From NCBI GenBank assembly GCA_030044485.1, contig JASHVQ010000059.1, positions 1-11,046 on the forward strand: a DNA stretch of 11,046 nucleotides. Direction: 5' to 3'. The stretch comes from Methylovirgula sp. GTDB taxonomy: Bacteria > Pseudomonadota > Alphaproteobacteria > Rhizobiales > Beijerinckiaceae. The translations under genes were made by a program, and so were the position numbers. Under the pieces are notes generated by a model. The model made no database searches. It was not told the DNA's origin and saw nothing but the letters and a program-made list of their open reading frames with translations. Shown here piece by piece: positions 1 through 6,693 of this stretch (the stretch's first letter is position 1; each line of letters opens with the position of its first letter).

Positions 1-83
1 AAGGTTAAAAAGTCGGTCCTGCCTTCTGGCAACCGTAGTTTCGAAACGCTCGCGTCTGTCAGTCTCAATCCGACCCCCTCAAC

Positions 84-105
84 ATGGGAAGCATATGGGA
101 AGCAT
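84..105. repeat. Two perfect tandem copies of an 11-base unit (atgggaagcat)
   Basis: The unit atgggaagcat occurs at 84-94 and again directly at 95-105. Its core ggaagca recurs inverted as tgcttcc at 131-137. Such short repeats within 150 bases of a tRNA attachment core resemble the arm-type or excisionase sites used by tyrosine recombinases. That role is inferred from position only. Confidence 0.7.
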
Positions 106-141
106 ATTTCTGAATGCTTGTGACCAATTTTGCTTCCTAAT

Positions 142-151
142 ATCTAGGGGT
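142..151 (+). repeat. 10-base direct repeat (atctaggggt) shared with the tRNA fragment
   Basis: The sequence atctaggggt at 142-151 is repeated exactly at 230-239, where it forms the 3' side of the anticodon stem and the variable loop of the partial tRNA-Arg. Both copies are preceded by a ccta motif that can pair with the tagg inside the repeat (136-139 here, 218-221 at the tRNA copy). It may be a decoy or secondary recombination core, or coincidence. Confidence 0.6.
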
Positions 152-218
152 ATGCAACGATTGTCAATATGTTATGTTCCAAATTAGTATCACGAGCAAC
201 CATAAAGTCCATAAACTC

Positions 219-268
219 CTAGACTACGAATCTAGGGGTCGGGAGTTCGAATCTCTCCGGGCGCGCCA
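219..268 (+). pseudogene. 3' fragment of tRNA-Arg(ACG), probable attachment site of an integrative element
   Basis: The 50 bases fold exactly as tRNA positions 27-76. The anticodon stem is ctaga/tctag (219-223, 231-235) with loop ctacgaa, giving anticodon ACG (226-228). The variable loop is gggtc (236-240). The T arm is gggag-ttcgaat-ctctc (241-257). The acceptor 3' strand is cgggcgc (258-264), followed by discriminator G and an encoded CCA (266-268). The matching acceptor 5' strand (gcgcccg) and a D arm are absent upstream, where AT-rich unrelated sequence begins. It cannot make a tRNA. Tyrosine recombinases often integrate at tRNA anticodon loops and leave such a 3' copy at the distal junction, with the intact gene at the other end. 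A decayed tRNA gene is the alternative. Confidence 0.88.
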
Positions 269-364
269 TTTGCCATTCATGATTTTGCACTGCGAACCGC
301 TTCGACATAGACGACCATGGCGCGGCCGTAACAGAGCGCCCGTTTTCCCGCGAGGCTGGGAGCG

Positions 365-1816
365 ATGACTGCGAAGATCCCCACTTTGCGCGATGTTCCG
401 ATCGGCATTGCGGCGACGGGGCGGCGCCGCGAGACGGATTCGATGGGCGGGATCGACGTGCCGGCGGATCGCTATTGGGGCGCGCAGACGCAGCGCAGCC
501 TCGCCAACCTTTCGATCGGCGACGATCTCATGCCGAAGCAGCTTTATCATGCTTACGGCTATGTGAAGAAAGCGGCCGCGCTCGTCCACGCCGCCGCCGG
601 CCGCCTGCCCCGCTTCAAGGCCGAGGCGCTTCTGCGCGCCGCCAACGAGGCCATCGAAGGCAAGCTCGACGGCCATTTCCCGCTGCATGTTTGGCAGTCC
701 GGCTCGGGAACGCAGTTCAACATGAACGTCAACGAAGTCCTCGCCAACCGCGCCACTCAGCTGCTCGGCGGGGCGATCGGCCGCAAAGAGCCGGTGCACC
801 CCAACGACGACGCCAATATGGGGCAATCCTCGAACGACACGTTCCAGACGGCCATGCACATCGCCGCGGTGCTGGAGATCGAGGAGCGCCTCTTGCCCAA
901 GGTCGAGGCGCTCGCCGCCGCGATCGAGGCCAAGGCCGAAGAATGGAAGGACGTGGCAAAGACCGGGCGCACGCACCTTCAGGACGCCGTCCCCCTGACG
1001 TTCGGGCAGGAATGGTCGGGCTACAGGCGGCAGATTGGCGACGCCGTGACGCGCATTCGTCAATCGGAAGCCGGCCTCTTCGAACTCGCAGCCGGCGGCA
1101 CGGCCGTCGGCACGGGCCTTAACGCGCCGCCTGGCTTCAGCGCCGACATGGCTGCCAAAATCGCCGAACTCACCGGCCGTCCTTTCGTCACGGCGCCTAA
1201 CAAATTCGCCGCGCAAGGCTCGGTGGATGCAATGGTCGCGGCGATGGCCTCTCTGCGTTCGCTGGCGATCGCCTTGATGAAGATCGCCAACGACATCCGT
1301 TGGCTGGCCTCGGGCCCGCGCTGCGGCCTTGGCGAACTGGTTCTGCCCGAGAATGAGCCGGGATCGTCGATCATGCCGGGCAAGGTCAATCCGACTCATT
1401 GCGAAGCGATGTTGATGGTTTGTATCGAGGTGATCGGGCAGGACAATGCCGTCGCCTTTGCCGGAAGCCAGGGCAATTTCGAATTGCATGCCATGCGCCC
1501 GATGATTATCGCCAATTTCCTGCGTGCGGCGCGCAATCTCGGCGAAGCTTGCGAGCAGTTCCGGCGCTTCTCAATCGACGGGATAGAGCTTAACCGCGCC
1601 CGGATCGAGGAGATGTTGGGGCGCTCGCTCATGCTGGCGACGGCGCTTTCGCCGCTCATCGGCTACGACGAGGCCGCGGCCATCGCCCGCAAAGCCAGCG
1701 CCGAAGGACTGACGCTCAAAGAAGCCGCTTTGGCCACAGGTTTGATCGACGCAGAGCGCTTCGACGCAATCGTCGATCCGAAAAAGATGGTCGGGCGCGG
1801 CGGCGGCGGGGCCTAG
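365..1816 (+). CDS. fumC: Class II fumarate hydratase (fumarase C)
   Basis: Cytosolic tricarboxylic-acid-cycle enzyme that reversibly hydrates fumarate to L-malate; this class needs no iron-sulfur cluster. The 483-residue protein has the conserved segments of the fumarase/aspartase superfamily in order: SGSGTQ (112-117), SSND (155-158), the TGRTHLQDA segment with the active-site histidine H204, and the signature loop GSSIMPGKVN (333-342) with the catalytic serine. It opens with ETDSMGGIDVPADRYWGAQTQRS, the family's usual start, preceded by about 14 more residues than the 467-residue E. coli FumC. ATG 365 is the only ATG before the conserved block and has gggag just upstream. The gene begins 96 bases after the tRNA fragment, so an insertion there may have replaced its native upstream sequence. 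Its stop overlaps the convergent ATP-grasp gene. The family call is secure. Confidence 0.97.
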   Translation: MTAKIPTLRDVPIGIAATGRRRETDSMGGIDVPADRYWGAQTQRSLANLSIGDDLMPKQLYHAYGYVKKAAALVHAAAGRLPRFKAEALLRAANEAIEGKLDGHFPLHVWQSGSGTQFNMNVNEVLANRATQLLGGAIGRKEPVHPNDDANMGQSSNDTFQTAMHIAAVLEIEERLLPKVEALAAAIEAKAEEWKDVAKTGRTHLQDAVPLTFGQEWSGYRRQIGDAVTRIRQSEAGLFELAAGGTAVGTGLNAPPGFSADMAAKIAELTGRPFVTAPNKFAAQGSVDAMVAAMASLRSLAIALMKIANDIRWLASGPRCGLGELVLPENEPGSSIMPGKVNPTHCEAMLMVCIEVIGQDNAVAFAGSQGNFELHAMRPMIIANFLRAARNLGEACEQFRRFSIDGIELNRARIEEMLGRSLMLATALSPLIGYDEAAAIARKASAEGLTLKEAALATGLIDAERFDAIVDPKKMVGRGGGGA

Positions 1817-3123
1817 AAGGGCAGAAGCTGCGTGAGGCTCGCCAGAGCGGCGCCGATGACGGCGCTCCCCGAGCGCCGCCCGCGGATGCTCGGCGCGGCT
1901 GCCGAGTCCTCGCGGCCGAGGCAAGCCGAGAAGCAGCGCCGGAAAACGCGCGCCGCGGCGAGCGGCGTATCAAGGAAGCCCGGAAGCGGATCGTCGGCCG
2001 CCGCCGCCGCAAATGCAGCGGGACGGCGCCAGCACTTCGCGTAATCCGACAAGGCGAGACGTCCGCCTGCCATCAATTGAAGCGCGGCGAGGAAGTCGCG
2101 CGCCGCGAACATCCACGACCGGCCGGCCGCGGCGCGAACCGGAGCCGGGCTTTGGCCCAGCGCGAGCTGCCAGTGAAGAAAAGGAAAATCGACCCCGGCG
2201 GCCGCGCCGAGCGCGATCCATGTCCAGACGCGCGGATTGACGTCGAGCAGCTTATAGCGGCCATCGCGCGCGTCATATTTGAATTCGATCTCCACGACGC
2301 CGCTGTAGCGCAAAGCCGCCAAGAAGCGGCAGGCGGCTTTCTCCACCTCGTTTTCTTCAAGCGTCTCGACGAAGGTGCTCGTGTAGCCGAATTGCAGGGG
2401 AAATTGCCTGGTGCGGCGCGCCACCAGCGAGGCAATTGGCGCGCCGCGATCCCAGAGGCCCGCGTAGGAGAATTGCGCTTCCCCGCCGCCCGCGATGAGC
2501 TCTTGGATCGCAACGCCCTTGCTGCCGACAAGCGCGATGGCGCGCTCATAGAGGCGTTGCAATTCCTTCGCACTGTCGGCGCGCCAGGCTTTTGCATTGG
2601 TGAACGCATTGCGCTGCGTTCGGAGCGTCGGCTTGAGGATGAGCGGAAATCTGCCCGCCGCCGCATCGAGCTGCGCGGCCGATTCCGGATAAAGGCTCCA
2701 GGGCGAGTGAACGCCGACGGATGCGGCGTGCTCGTGGATCAGCCTTTTGTCGAAAGCCCAGCGGATCGTCTCCCAGGCGGGCATGGCAAGCGTGAACAGC
2801 GTCGAAAGCGCCTTATGCGCCCGCGCTACGAATTGCACTTCCGCGTCGCCTCCGGCAAAGAGCACCCACCCTTGCAGGCCGTTTTTTGCAGCAAATTCGA
2901 GCAGTGCGCTCAGGGCATCCGCGTGGTTCGGCCCGCGCCAGTGAAAACTGCGCGCCACATGCCGCGAATAGCTCGCGATCGGATGGTCGCTGGTGACGAA
3001 CCAGACGGGAATGCCGCGGCGGCCGAGACTGCGGGCAACCGCAAGGCTTCCGTGCGCGCCGCCGAGGATAAGGGCGCCTGGAAGACCGCCGGCCTCTTTG
3101 CCAAGGGCGTCGCGTTGGTCCAT
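1813..3123 (-). CDS. ATP-grasp domain protein, predicted carboxylate ligase (COG3919-like)
   Basis: A 436-residue soluble protein. ATP-grasp enzymes activate a carboxylate as acyl phosphate with ATP and join it to an amine or thiol; the substrate here is unknown. A Rossmann-like N-terminal domain begins GALILGGAHGSLAVARSLGRRG (16-37) and contains FAGGD (89-93). The ATP-grasp fold follows: DK at 125-126, the ATP-binding lysine in LILKP (K164), the QELIAGGG hinge region (207-214), and the metal-binding strands VEIEFKYD (277-284) and LLDVNPR (292-298, with D294 and N296). About 135 C-terminal residues are alanine-rich and unassigned. The ATG has ggag six bases upstream and lies 12 bases after the flavoprotein stop, so the two genes are very probably cotranscribed and translationally linked. 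The stop overlaps that of fumC. The fold is well supported; the reaction is not. Confidence 0.88.
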   Translation of the reverse strand: MDQRDALGKEAGGLPGALILGGAHGSLAVARSLGRRGIPVWFVTSDHPIASYSRHVARSFHWRGPNHADALSALLEFAAKNGLQGWVLFAGGDAEVQFVARAHKALSTLFTLAMPAWETIRWAFDKRLIHEHAASVGVHSPWSLYPESAAQLDAAAGRFPLILKPTLRTQRNAFTNAKAWRADSAKELQRLYERAIALVGSKGVAIQELIAGGGEAQFSYAGLWDRGAPIASLVARRTRQFPLQFGYTSTFVETLEENEVEKAACRFLAALRYSGVVEIEFKYDARDGRYKLLDVNPRVWTWIALGAAAGVDFPFLHWQLALGQSPAPVRAAAGRSWMFAARDFLAALQLMAGGRLALSDYAKCWRRPAAFAAAAADDPLPGFLDTPLAAARVFRRCFSACLGREDSAAAPSIRGRRSGSAVIGAALASLTQLLPF

Positions 3124-3135
3124 ATGCGCTCCGCG

Positions 3136-4476
3136 CTAGCTCCGCTGCGTCTGTTGCGCGCCGCTCAGCCGCGTCTCGGCGCCGCGCGCGATAATGCCCG
3201 ACGCGGCGCGGCGCCGACGCGCCGCTTGCGCAATGCTCCGGCCGGCAAATGACGTGCCGGCCACAAAGCGCATCAATGGGCCGAAATTTTCAGCCGCGGA
3301 AGCGCCGGCGAAATGCAGGCGCGCGACGCTCGATTCGAATTCCCCGGTCAAATGCGGCGAACTCTCCGTACAGGCGATCGCCCGGCCGAGTTCCGGAGCG
3401 AACACGTCCATCTTGGACACATCAATCTTGTAGCCCGTCGCCAGCAAGACATGATCGAAGCGAATTCTCTTATCGCCGACTGTCACGGCGACCTCGGCGC
3501 CGTCTTGGACCGCTTCGAGGACCGGGCTTCCACACCGGACGCGAACATTGGTAAAGCGCGGCAAAATCCAATTCGCAGCGCCGGCGCGCGTCCCGACACT
3601 ATCGACCCAGTTCCGCGTCTTCGCGGGAAGCCGATGCACGAGGGCCGGGAACTCGATGAGCCAGTTGAGGGGGAAACGTCCGATGTTCGAAGGCGAAGTG
3701 ATCATGGGCGCTGCGCATTCGTACAGCGCGCGCTCCCAGTCCTTCCGCCAGCGCGCGCTGCCGAGCCATCTTATGTCGCCGCGGCAGATGAGTTCGACCT
3801 CGGCGCCCGCTTCGGTGAGCAAGACCGCGGATTCGCAGGCGCTCTGCCCTCGTCCGACGATCGCAATCCGCATTCCCTTGAAGGCTTCGAAATTGGCGTG
3901 TTCGCAGGTGTGGCTGACGAACTGCGCCGCAAGGCCGTCGAAGACAGCCGGCCTGAATTGCTGATTGGCAAGCCCGGTGGCGACGATCACGCGCTCCGCC
4001 GAAAACCTGTCGCCGTCGGCGAGCGTGACGCGAAAGACCGAGCCGGATGTTTCGACGCGGCTCACTTTGCGCCGATCGAGATCCGGAACCGCCTGGCGCT
4101 GGAACCAGGTTCCATAGTCGACAAACCTGCCGATCGGCATTTGTTCGTCGCAGGCAATTCGCTTCTCGGCGCTGTAGCGATCGAGCGAGAACGCGCCGTC
4201 CGGATCGGCGATATGACTCGCCCTAAGCGGCGAACGCAGCCGCATGCCTCTGGGCATATGCTCGGCCCAAAAGGACATGGGCTCGCCGAAGACATGGGTC
4301 GAAACGCCCGAGGCTTTAAGATGCGAGGCAACCGCAAGCCCATAGGGGCCCGCCCCGATCACGACGGCTTCGACATCGCTGGATCGATACATCGCGGTAA
4401 CGCTTGGTCCTTGGCGCGGAATTCCCAGCTCCATCCGCCAAGTTACTTCCAAATGCTTAAAGAAATCGGCGTTCAT
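3136..4476 (-). CDS. Flavin-dependent monooxygenase-like NAD(P)/FAD oxidoreductase
   Basis: A cytosolic two-dinucleotide-domain flavoprotein resembling class B flavin monooxygenases and N-hydroxylases, which use FAD, NADPH and O2 to oxygenate a nitrogen, sulfur or carbonyl substrate. The FAD-binding motif VVIGAGPYGLA is at 38-48, a first ATG motif at 166-168, the NAD(P)-binding motif IVGRGQSACES at 206-216, and the late LLATGY motif at 344-349 before a C-terminal segment (LHFAGASAAENFGPLMRFV) typical of the group. The first ATG (4476) has no ribosome site. In-frame ATGs at 4434 (ggaag 11 bases upstream) and 4392 (M29, nine residues before the FAD motif) are credible true starts. It is the first gene of a two-gene unit with the ATP-grasp enzyme. 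Oxygenase versus plain reductase cannot be settled from the sequence. Confidence 0.85.
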   Translation of the reverse strand: MNADFFKHLEVTWRMELGIPRQGPSVTAMYRSSDVEAVVIGAGPYGLAVASHLKASGVSTHVFGEPMSFWAEHMPRGMRLRSPLRASHIADPDGAFSLDRYSAEKRIACDEQMPIGRFVDYGTWFQRQAVPDLDRRKVSRVETSGSVFRVTLADGDRFSAERVIVATGLANQQFRPAVFDGLAAQFVSHTCEHANFEAFKGMRIAIVGRGQSACESAVLLTEAGAEVELICRGDIRWLGSARWRKDWERALYECAAPMITSPSNIGRFPLNWLIEFPALVHRLPAKTRNWVDSVGTRAGAANWILPRFTNVRVRCGSPVLEAVQDGAEVAVTVGDKRIRFDHVLLATGYKIDVSKMDVFAPELGRAIACTESSPHLTGEFESSVARLHFAGASAAENFGPLMRFVAGTSFAGRSIAQAARRRRAASGIIARGAETRLSGAQQTQRS

Positions 4477-4504
4477 TAGCGGAAATAGGGGTTAATGGGC
4501 TGCG

Positions 4505-4523
4505 CCGGGCATGGCTGGCCCGG
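4505..4523. other. GC-rich stem-loop
   Basis: ccgggc (4505-4510) pairs with gcccgg (4518-4523) around a 7-base loop. It lies upstream of the flavoprotein gene and would fall in its 5' leader if transcription starts in the AT-rich part near 4700. There is no T-tract, so it does not look like an intrinsic terminator. Confidence 0.5.
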
Positions 4524-4567
4524 GCAAGATTGTGGCTCTTCTTGAAGCCTCCAGCGCCGCGTCGACC

Positions 4568-4628
4568 TGCCGAGCGCCGCGCTTCGATCGCAAGGCGGGC
4601 TTCGGGGCACCATGCCGAGCGCCGCGCT
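4568..4628. repeat. 16-base direct repeat pair (tgccgagcgccgcgct)
   Basis: The sequence tgccgagcgccgcgct occurs at 4568-4583 and again at 4613-4628, start-to-start 45 bases apart, in the divergent intergenic region. It may be a regulatory site or part of a dispersed intergenic repeat. Confidence 0.6.
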
Positions 4629-4889
4629 GCCAAAATCCCCGCGCCGCATAAGACCATTGTGAGTGGCAAAAACAGAACAATCACATGGTTTTGAAATAGC
4701 TCGAAAATTCGTCTGTTAGGTTGGCCGGCGCCCCTCGCCTGGCATTTCCGTCCGGAGCCAATCTTGCCAATCCGTTCCAAGGAGTGCCAAGGAGAACTGC
4801 TGCCGATCGAAGAGCCGTTCTGGCATTTCGGTGCTCGGCGCGGCGTAGACGGGTCTCCACCGTTGGACTTGGCGTCGCTGTCTTTTCGT

Positions 4890-6371
4890 TTGCGAAGGGC
4901 AGGCAGGGTGCATTTCGCGGCGCTCGCTTGGCTGAGCGCCGCCGGGTTGAGCGCTTGCTCCGTCGGCCCCGACTATCTGCGTCCGTCGGCGCCGGTTTCC
5001 CCTCAATTCAAGGAAGCCAAAGGCTGGAAGATCACCTCTCCGAGCGACACTCTGGAGCGCGGCGCATGGTGGTCGATCTATAAGGATCCCGAACTCTCGG
5101 CTCTGATGAGCCAGGTCGAGGTTTCCAACCAGACGGTCAAGGTCGCGGTCGGAGCCTATGACGAAGCGGTCGCGCTTATCCGCGAAGCGCAAGCCGGCTA
5201 TTTTCCCACGGTCACCGACAGCTACAGCGCCACCTATGCCCATCAAGGCACGGGCGCGAGTTCCAACAGCGGCTTGACGACGGGGCGCTCCTTCACGAAT
5301 GCCACGTTCAACCCGGCCGCCAATGCGACCTGGGACATCGACGTCTGGGGCAGGATCAGGCGCGACGTCGAGAGCCAGGCGGCCGCCGCGCAGGTTAGCG
5401 CCGCGGATCTGCAGAACGCGACGCTCTCCGAGCAGGCGGCGCTCGCCACCGCCTATTTCAATCTGCGCGCCGCCGACTCGCTCAAGGCTCTGTATGTCGC
5501 AACCGTCGACGAATATAAAAAGACGCTGGAGATCACACGCAATCAATATAACGCCGGCACGGCGTCGCGCGCCGATCTCAGCGCCGCGGAAACGCAGGTT
5601 CTGAACGCCGAAGCCCTGGCGATCTCCGTAGGGGTCACGCGCGCGCAGGACGAACATGCCATCGCGGTGCTGATCGGCAGACCGCCGGCCGACCTCACGC
5701 TCTCTCAAGGTGTTCTCGCCAACAGGCCGCCGTCCATTCCGGTGACGGTGCCATCGGAACTTCTGGAACGGCGCCCCGACATCGCCGCCGCCGAACGTAC
5801 GCTGCAGCAGGAGAACGCCCTGGTTGGCGTCGCCGTCGCCAATTTCTACCCGACGATCAGCCTCACCGGCATGTTCGGCTTCGCCGGCGCCACGCCCTTG
5901 CCGATTACGGTTGCGGACGAGGCCTGGTCGGTCGCCGGGACCGCCTCGCAGACGGTGTTCGATGGCGGTCTGCTCAGTTCGCAGCTTGCCGCGGCGCGGG
6001 CGGCCTATCAGCAAAGCGTCGCCGATTATCGCCAAACCGTCCTGACCGCCTTCCAGCAGGTTGAGGACGAACTCGCCGCCTTGCGGATCCTGCAAAAGGA
6101 GCTTGCGACGCAAAACGCAGCCGTGAAAGAGGCGCATATCGCCGTGCAGGTTTACTTGAACCAGTACGAGGCCGGCACCGTCTCATTCACGACCGTGGTG
6201 ACAGCCGAGGCGACCGAACTGAACGATGAAGTGACCGCACTCGACATACGTCAAAGCCTTTTCGTCGACAGCGTCGCCCTGATTGAGGCGCTGGGCGGGG
6301 GATGGGACGCCTCGCTGCTGCCGAGCCTTAACGGGCTGTCGACGGTGCCGACGCTCACCCCGCCGCTCTGA
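4890..6371 (+). CDS. RND efflux outer membrane factor, NodT/OprM-family lipoprotein
   Basis: Outer-membrane channel of a tripartite efflux pump: a trimeric beta-barrel/alpha-barrel duct that docks with the fusion protein and RND pump encoded downstream. No ATG exists before the conserved region. TTG 4890 is chosen because it gives a compact lipoprotein signal peptide, MRRAGR then a hydrophobic run to the lipobox LSAC (C23), followed by SVGPDY, the usual mature start of this family. Two outer membrane efflux repeats follow, with WDIDVWGRIRRDVESQ early and LLERRPDIAAAERTLQQ plus VANFYPTISLTGMFGF later. Other possible starts are TTG 4764 (ggag six bases upstream, but 42 residues before the signal peptide), CTG 4800 (aggag five bases upstream) and GTG 4908. 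The protein is about 494 residues, normal for the family. Family secure; start uncertain. Confidence 0.93.
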   Translation: MRRAGRVHFAALAWLSAAGLSACSVGPDYLRPSAPVSPQFKEAKGWKITSPSDTLERGAWWSIYKDPELSALMSQVEVSNQTVKVAVGAYDEAVALIREAQAGYFPTVTDSYSATYAHQGTGASSNSGLTTGRSFTNATFNPAANATWDIDVWGRIRRDVESQAAAAQVSAADLQNATLSEQAALATAYFNLRAADSLKALYVATVDEYKKTLEITRNQYNAGTASRADLSAAETQVLNAEALAISVGVTRAQDEHAIAVLIGRPPADLTLSQGVLANRPPSIPVTVPSELLERRPDIAAAERTLQQENALVGVAVANFYPTISLTGMFGFAGATPLPITVADEAWSVAGTASQTVFDGGLLSSQLAAARAAYQQSVADYRQTVLTAFQQVEDELAALRILQKELATQNAAVKEAHIAVQVYLNQYEAGTVSFTTVVTAEATELNDEVTALDIRQSLFVDSVALIEALGGGWDASLLPSLNGLSTVPTLTPPL

Positions 6372-6693
6372 AGCTGAGCCGGATTCGCGTATTTTGGTGC
6401 CTCCCCGCCTCACTAAGAAGTAATTTGCTTTTTTTGCACATGCGAGAAAGGGGATAATGCTCTCGTTTGCTTCGCCGCGCCTCGGCCGGAAAGTAATCTG
6501 CGGCTTGGAATGACGTAAATATATGGATTGACGGCTCGGGTCCGCCGTTAAGCATGGCTGTGCTGGCGCAAAGTTTGCGGACCTTCGAACCGGCCGGTTG
6601 CCCGCTCTGCCGGCAGGCTATCACGGCGTGCGGGCTTGATTTATGTCCGGCTGGTTACCGGTCTTTCGGGACAGAGCGAACGGATGAAATGAG
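6372..6693. promoter_or_regulatory. Gene-free leader region upstream of the fusion protein gene
   Basis: These 322 bases separate the outer membrane factor from the fusion protein gene, enough for mdtA-mdtB to have their own promoter. A GATAAT at 6453-6458 follows a T-rich run (6429-6435) and is the best -10 candidate, though no good -35 is correctly spaced. TTGACG at 6528-6533 resembles a -35 but lacks a clear -10. There is a perfect palindrome at 6588-6599, and a 6-base stem gcccgc/gcgggc (6600-6605 with 6630-6635). No intrinsic terminator follows the outer membrane factor, so readthrough is also possible. Confidence 0.4.
6588..6599. promoter_or_regulatory. Perfect 12-base palindrome, candidate operator
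   Basis: AACCGGCCGGTT is identical to its reverse complement and lies 94 bases before the start codon of the fusion protein gene. A dimeric regulator of the efflux operon could bind it. No regulator gene is in the window, and short GC palindromes also occur by chance in such genomes. Confidence 0.35.

Larger units (their letters stand above)
1..218. mobile_element. Probable terminal segment of an integrated genetic element (left of an att-like junction)
   Basis: This stretch abuts the point (219) where tRNA-Arg sequence begins abruptly, so it probably is the end of an integrative element or genomic island that extends leftwards out of the window. It is poorer in G+C than the rest (22 of 60 bases at 121-180) and holds short direct and inverted repeats. 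No integrase or other recognisable protein is encoded. Two frames are open from the left edge, to stop codons at about 123 and about 188. Either could be the tail of a truncated gene, but I recognise nothing in them. The assignment to an element is inferred from the tRNA fragment. Confidence 0.5.
4477..4889. promoter_or_regulatory. Divergent intergenic region between the flavoprotein unit and the efflux genes
   Basis: About 410 bases separate the minus-strand flavoprotein gene from the probable start of the outer membrane factor, so promoters for both units should lie here. The most AT-rich part is 4660-4715. On the + strand, TTGAAA (4691-4696) stands 17 bases before TGTTAG (4714-4719), a weak -35/-10 candidate. 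The region also holds a GC hairpin (4505-4523), a 16-base direct repeat (4568-4628) and two CCAAGGAG repeats (4777-4784, 4787-4794). No convincing gene is present, and no promoter stands out clearly. Confidence 0.45.

Noticed and set aside
1..188. Two frames open from the left edge (stops near 123 and 188)
   Set aside because: Both are too short and unrecognisable to call as a truncated gene; overlapping open frames of this length arise by chance.
285..313. TTGCAC with TAGACG 17 bases later as a fumC promoter
   Set aside because: Only three of six bases match the consensus in each box, so it is not supportable as a promoter call.
174..368. Small + strand frame running through the tRNA fragment (contains RGREFESLRARH)
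   Set aside because: This peptide is the direct translation of tRNA T-arm and acceptor sequence, a common false gene. The frame has no independent support.
224..1489. 421-codon minus-strand frame opposite fumC
   Set aside because: It lies antisense to an unmistakable fumarase, is arginine-rich, and ends upstream in the RRDSNSRPLDS tRNA-antisense peptide. Long antisense frames are expected from high-GC codon use.
2077..4479. Long + strand frames (391 and 388 codons) opposite the ATP-grasp and flavoprotein genes
   Set aside because: They have no recognisable domains and an unlikely composition; the minus-strand frames have complete family motifs.
4505..4523. GC hairpin as an intrinsic terminator
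   Set aside because: No T-tract on either strand, and it lies between divergent genes where no terminator is needed.
4457..4780. 107-codon minus-strand frame in the divergent intergenic region, with a hydrophobic stretch
   Set aside because: It spans the repeats and overlaps the start of the flavoprotein gene. No ribosome site or family resemblance.
4716..6137. 473-codon minus-strand frame opposite the outer membrane factor
   Set aside because: Antisense shadow: arginine/glycine-rich with no domain, while the + strand has a lipobox and efflux-channel motifs.
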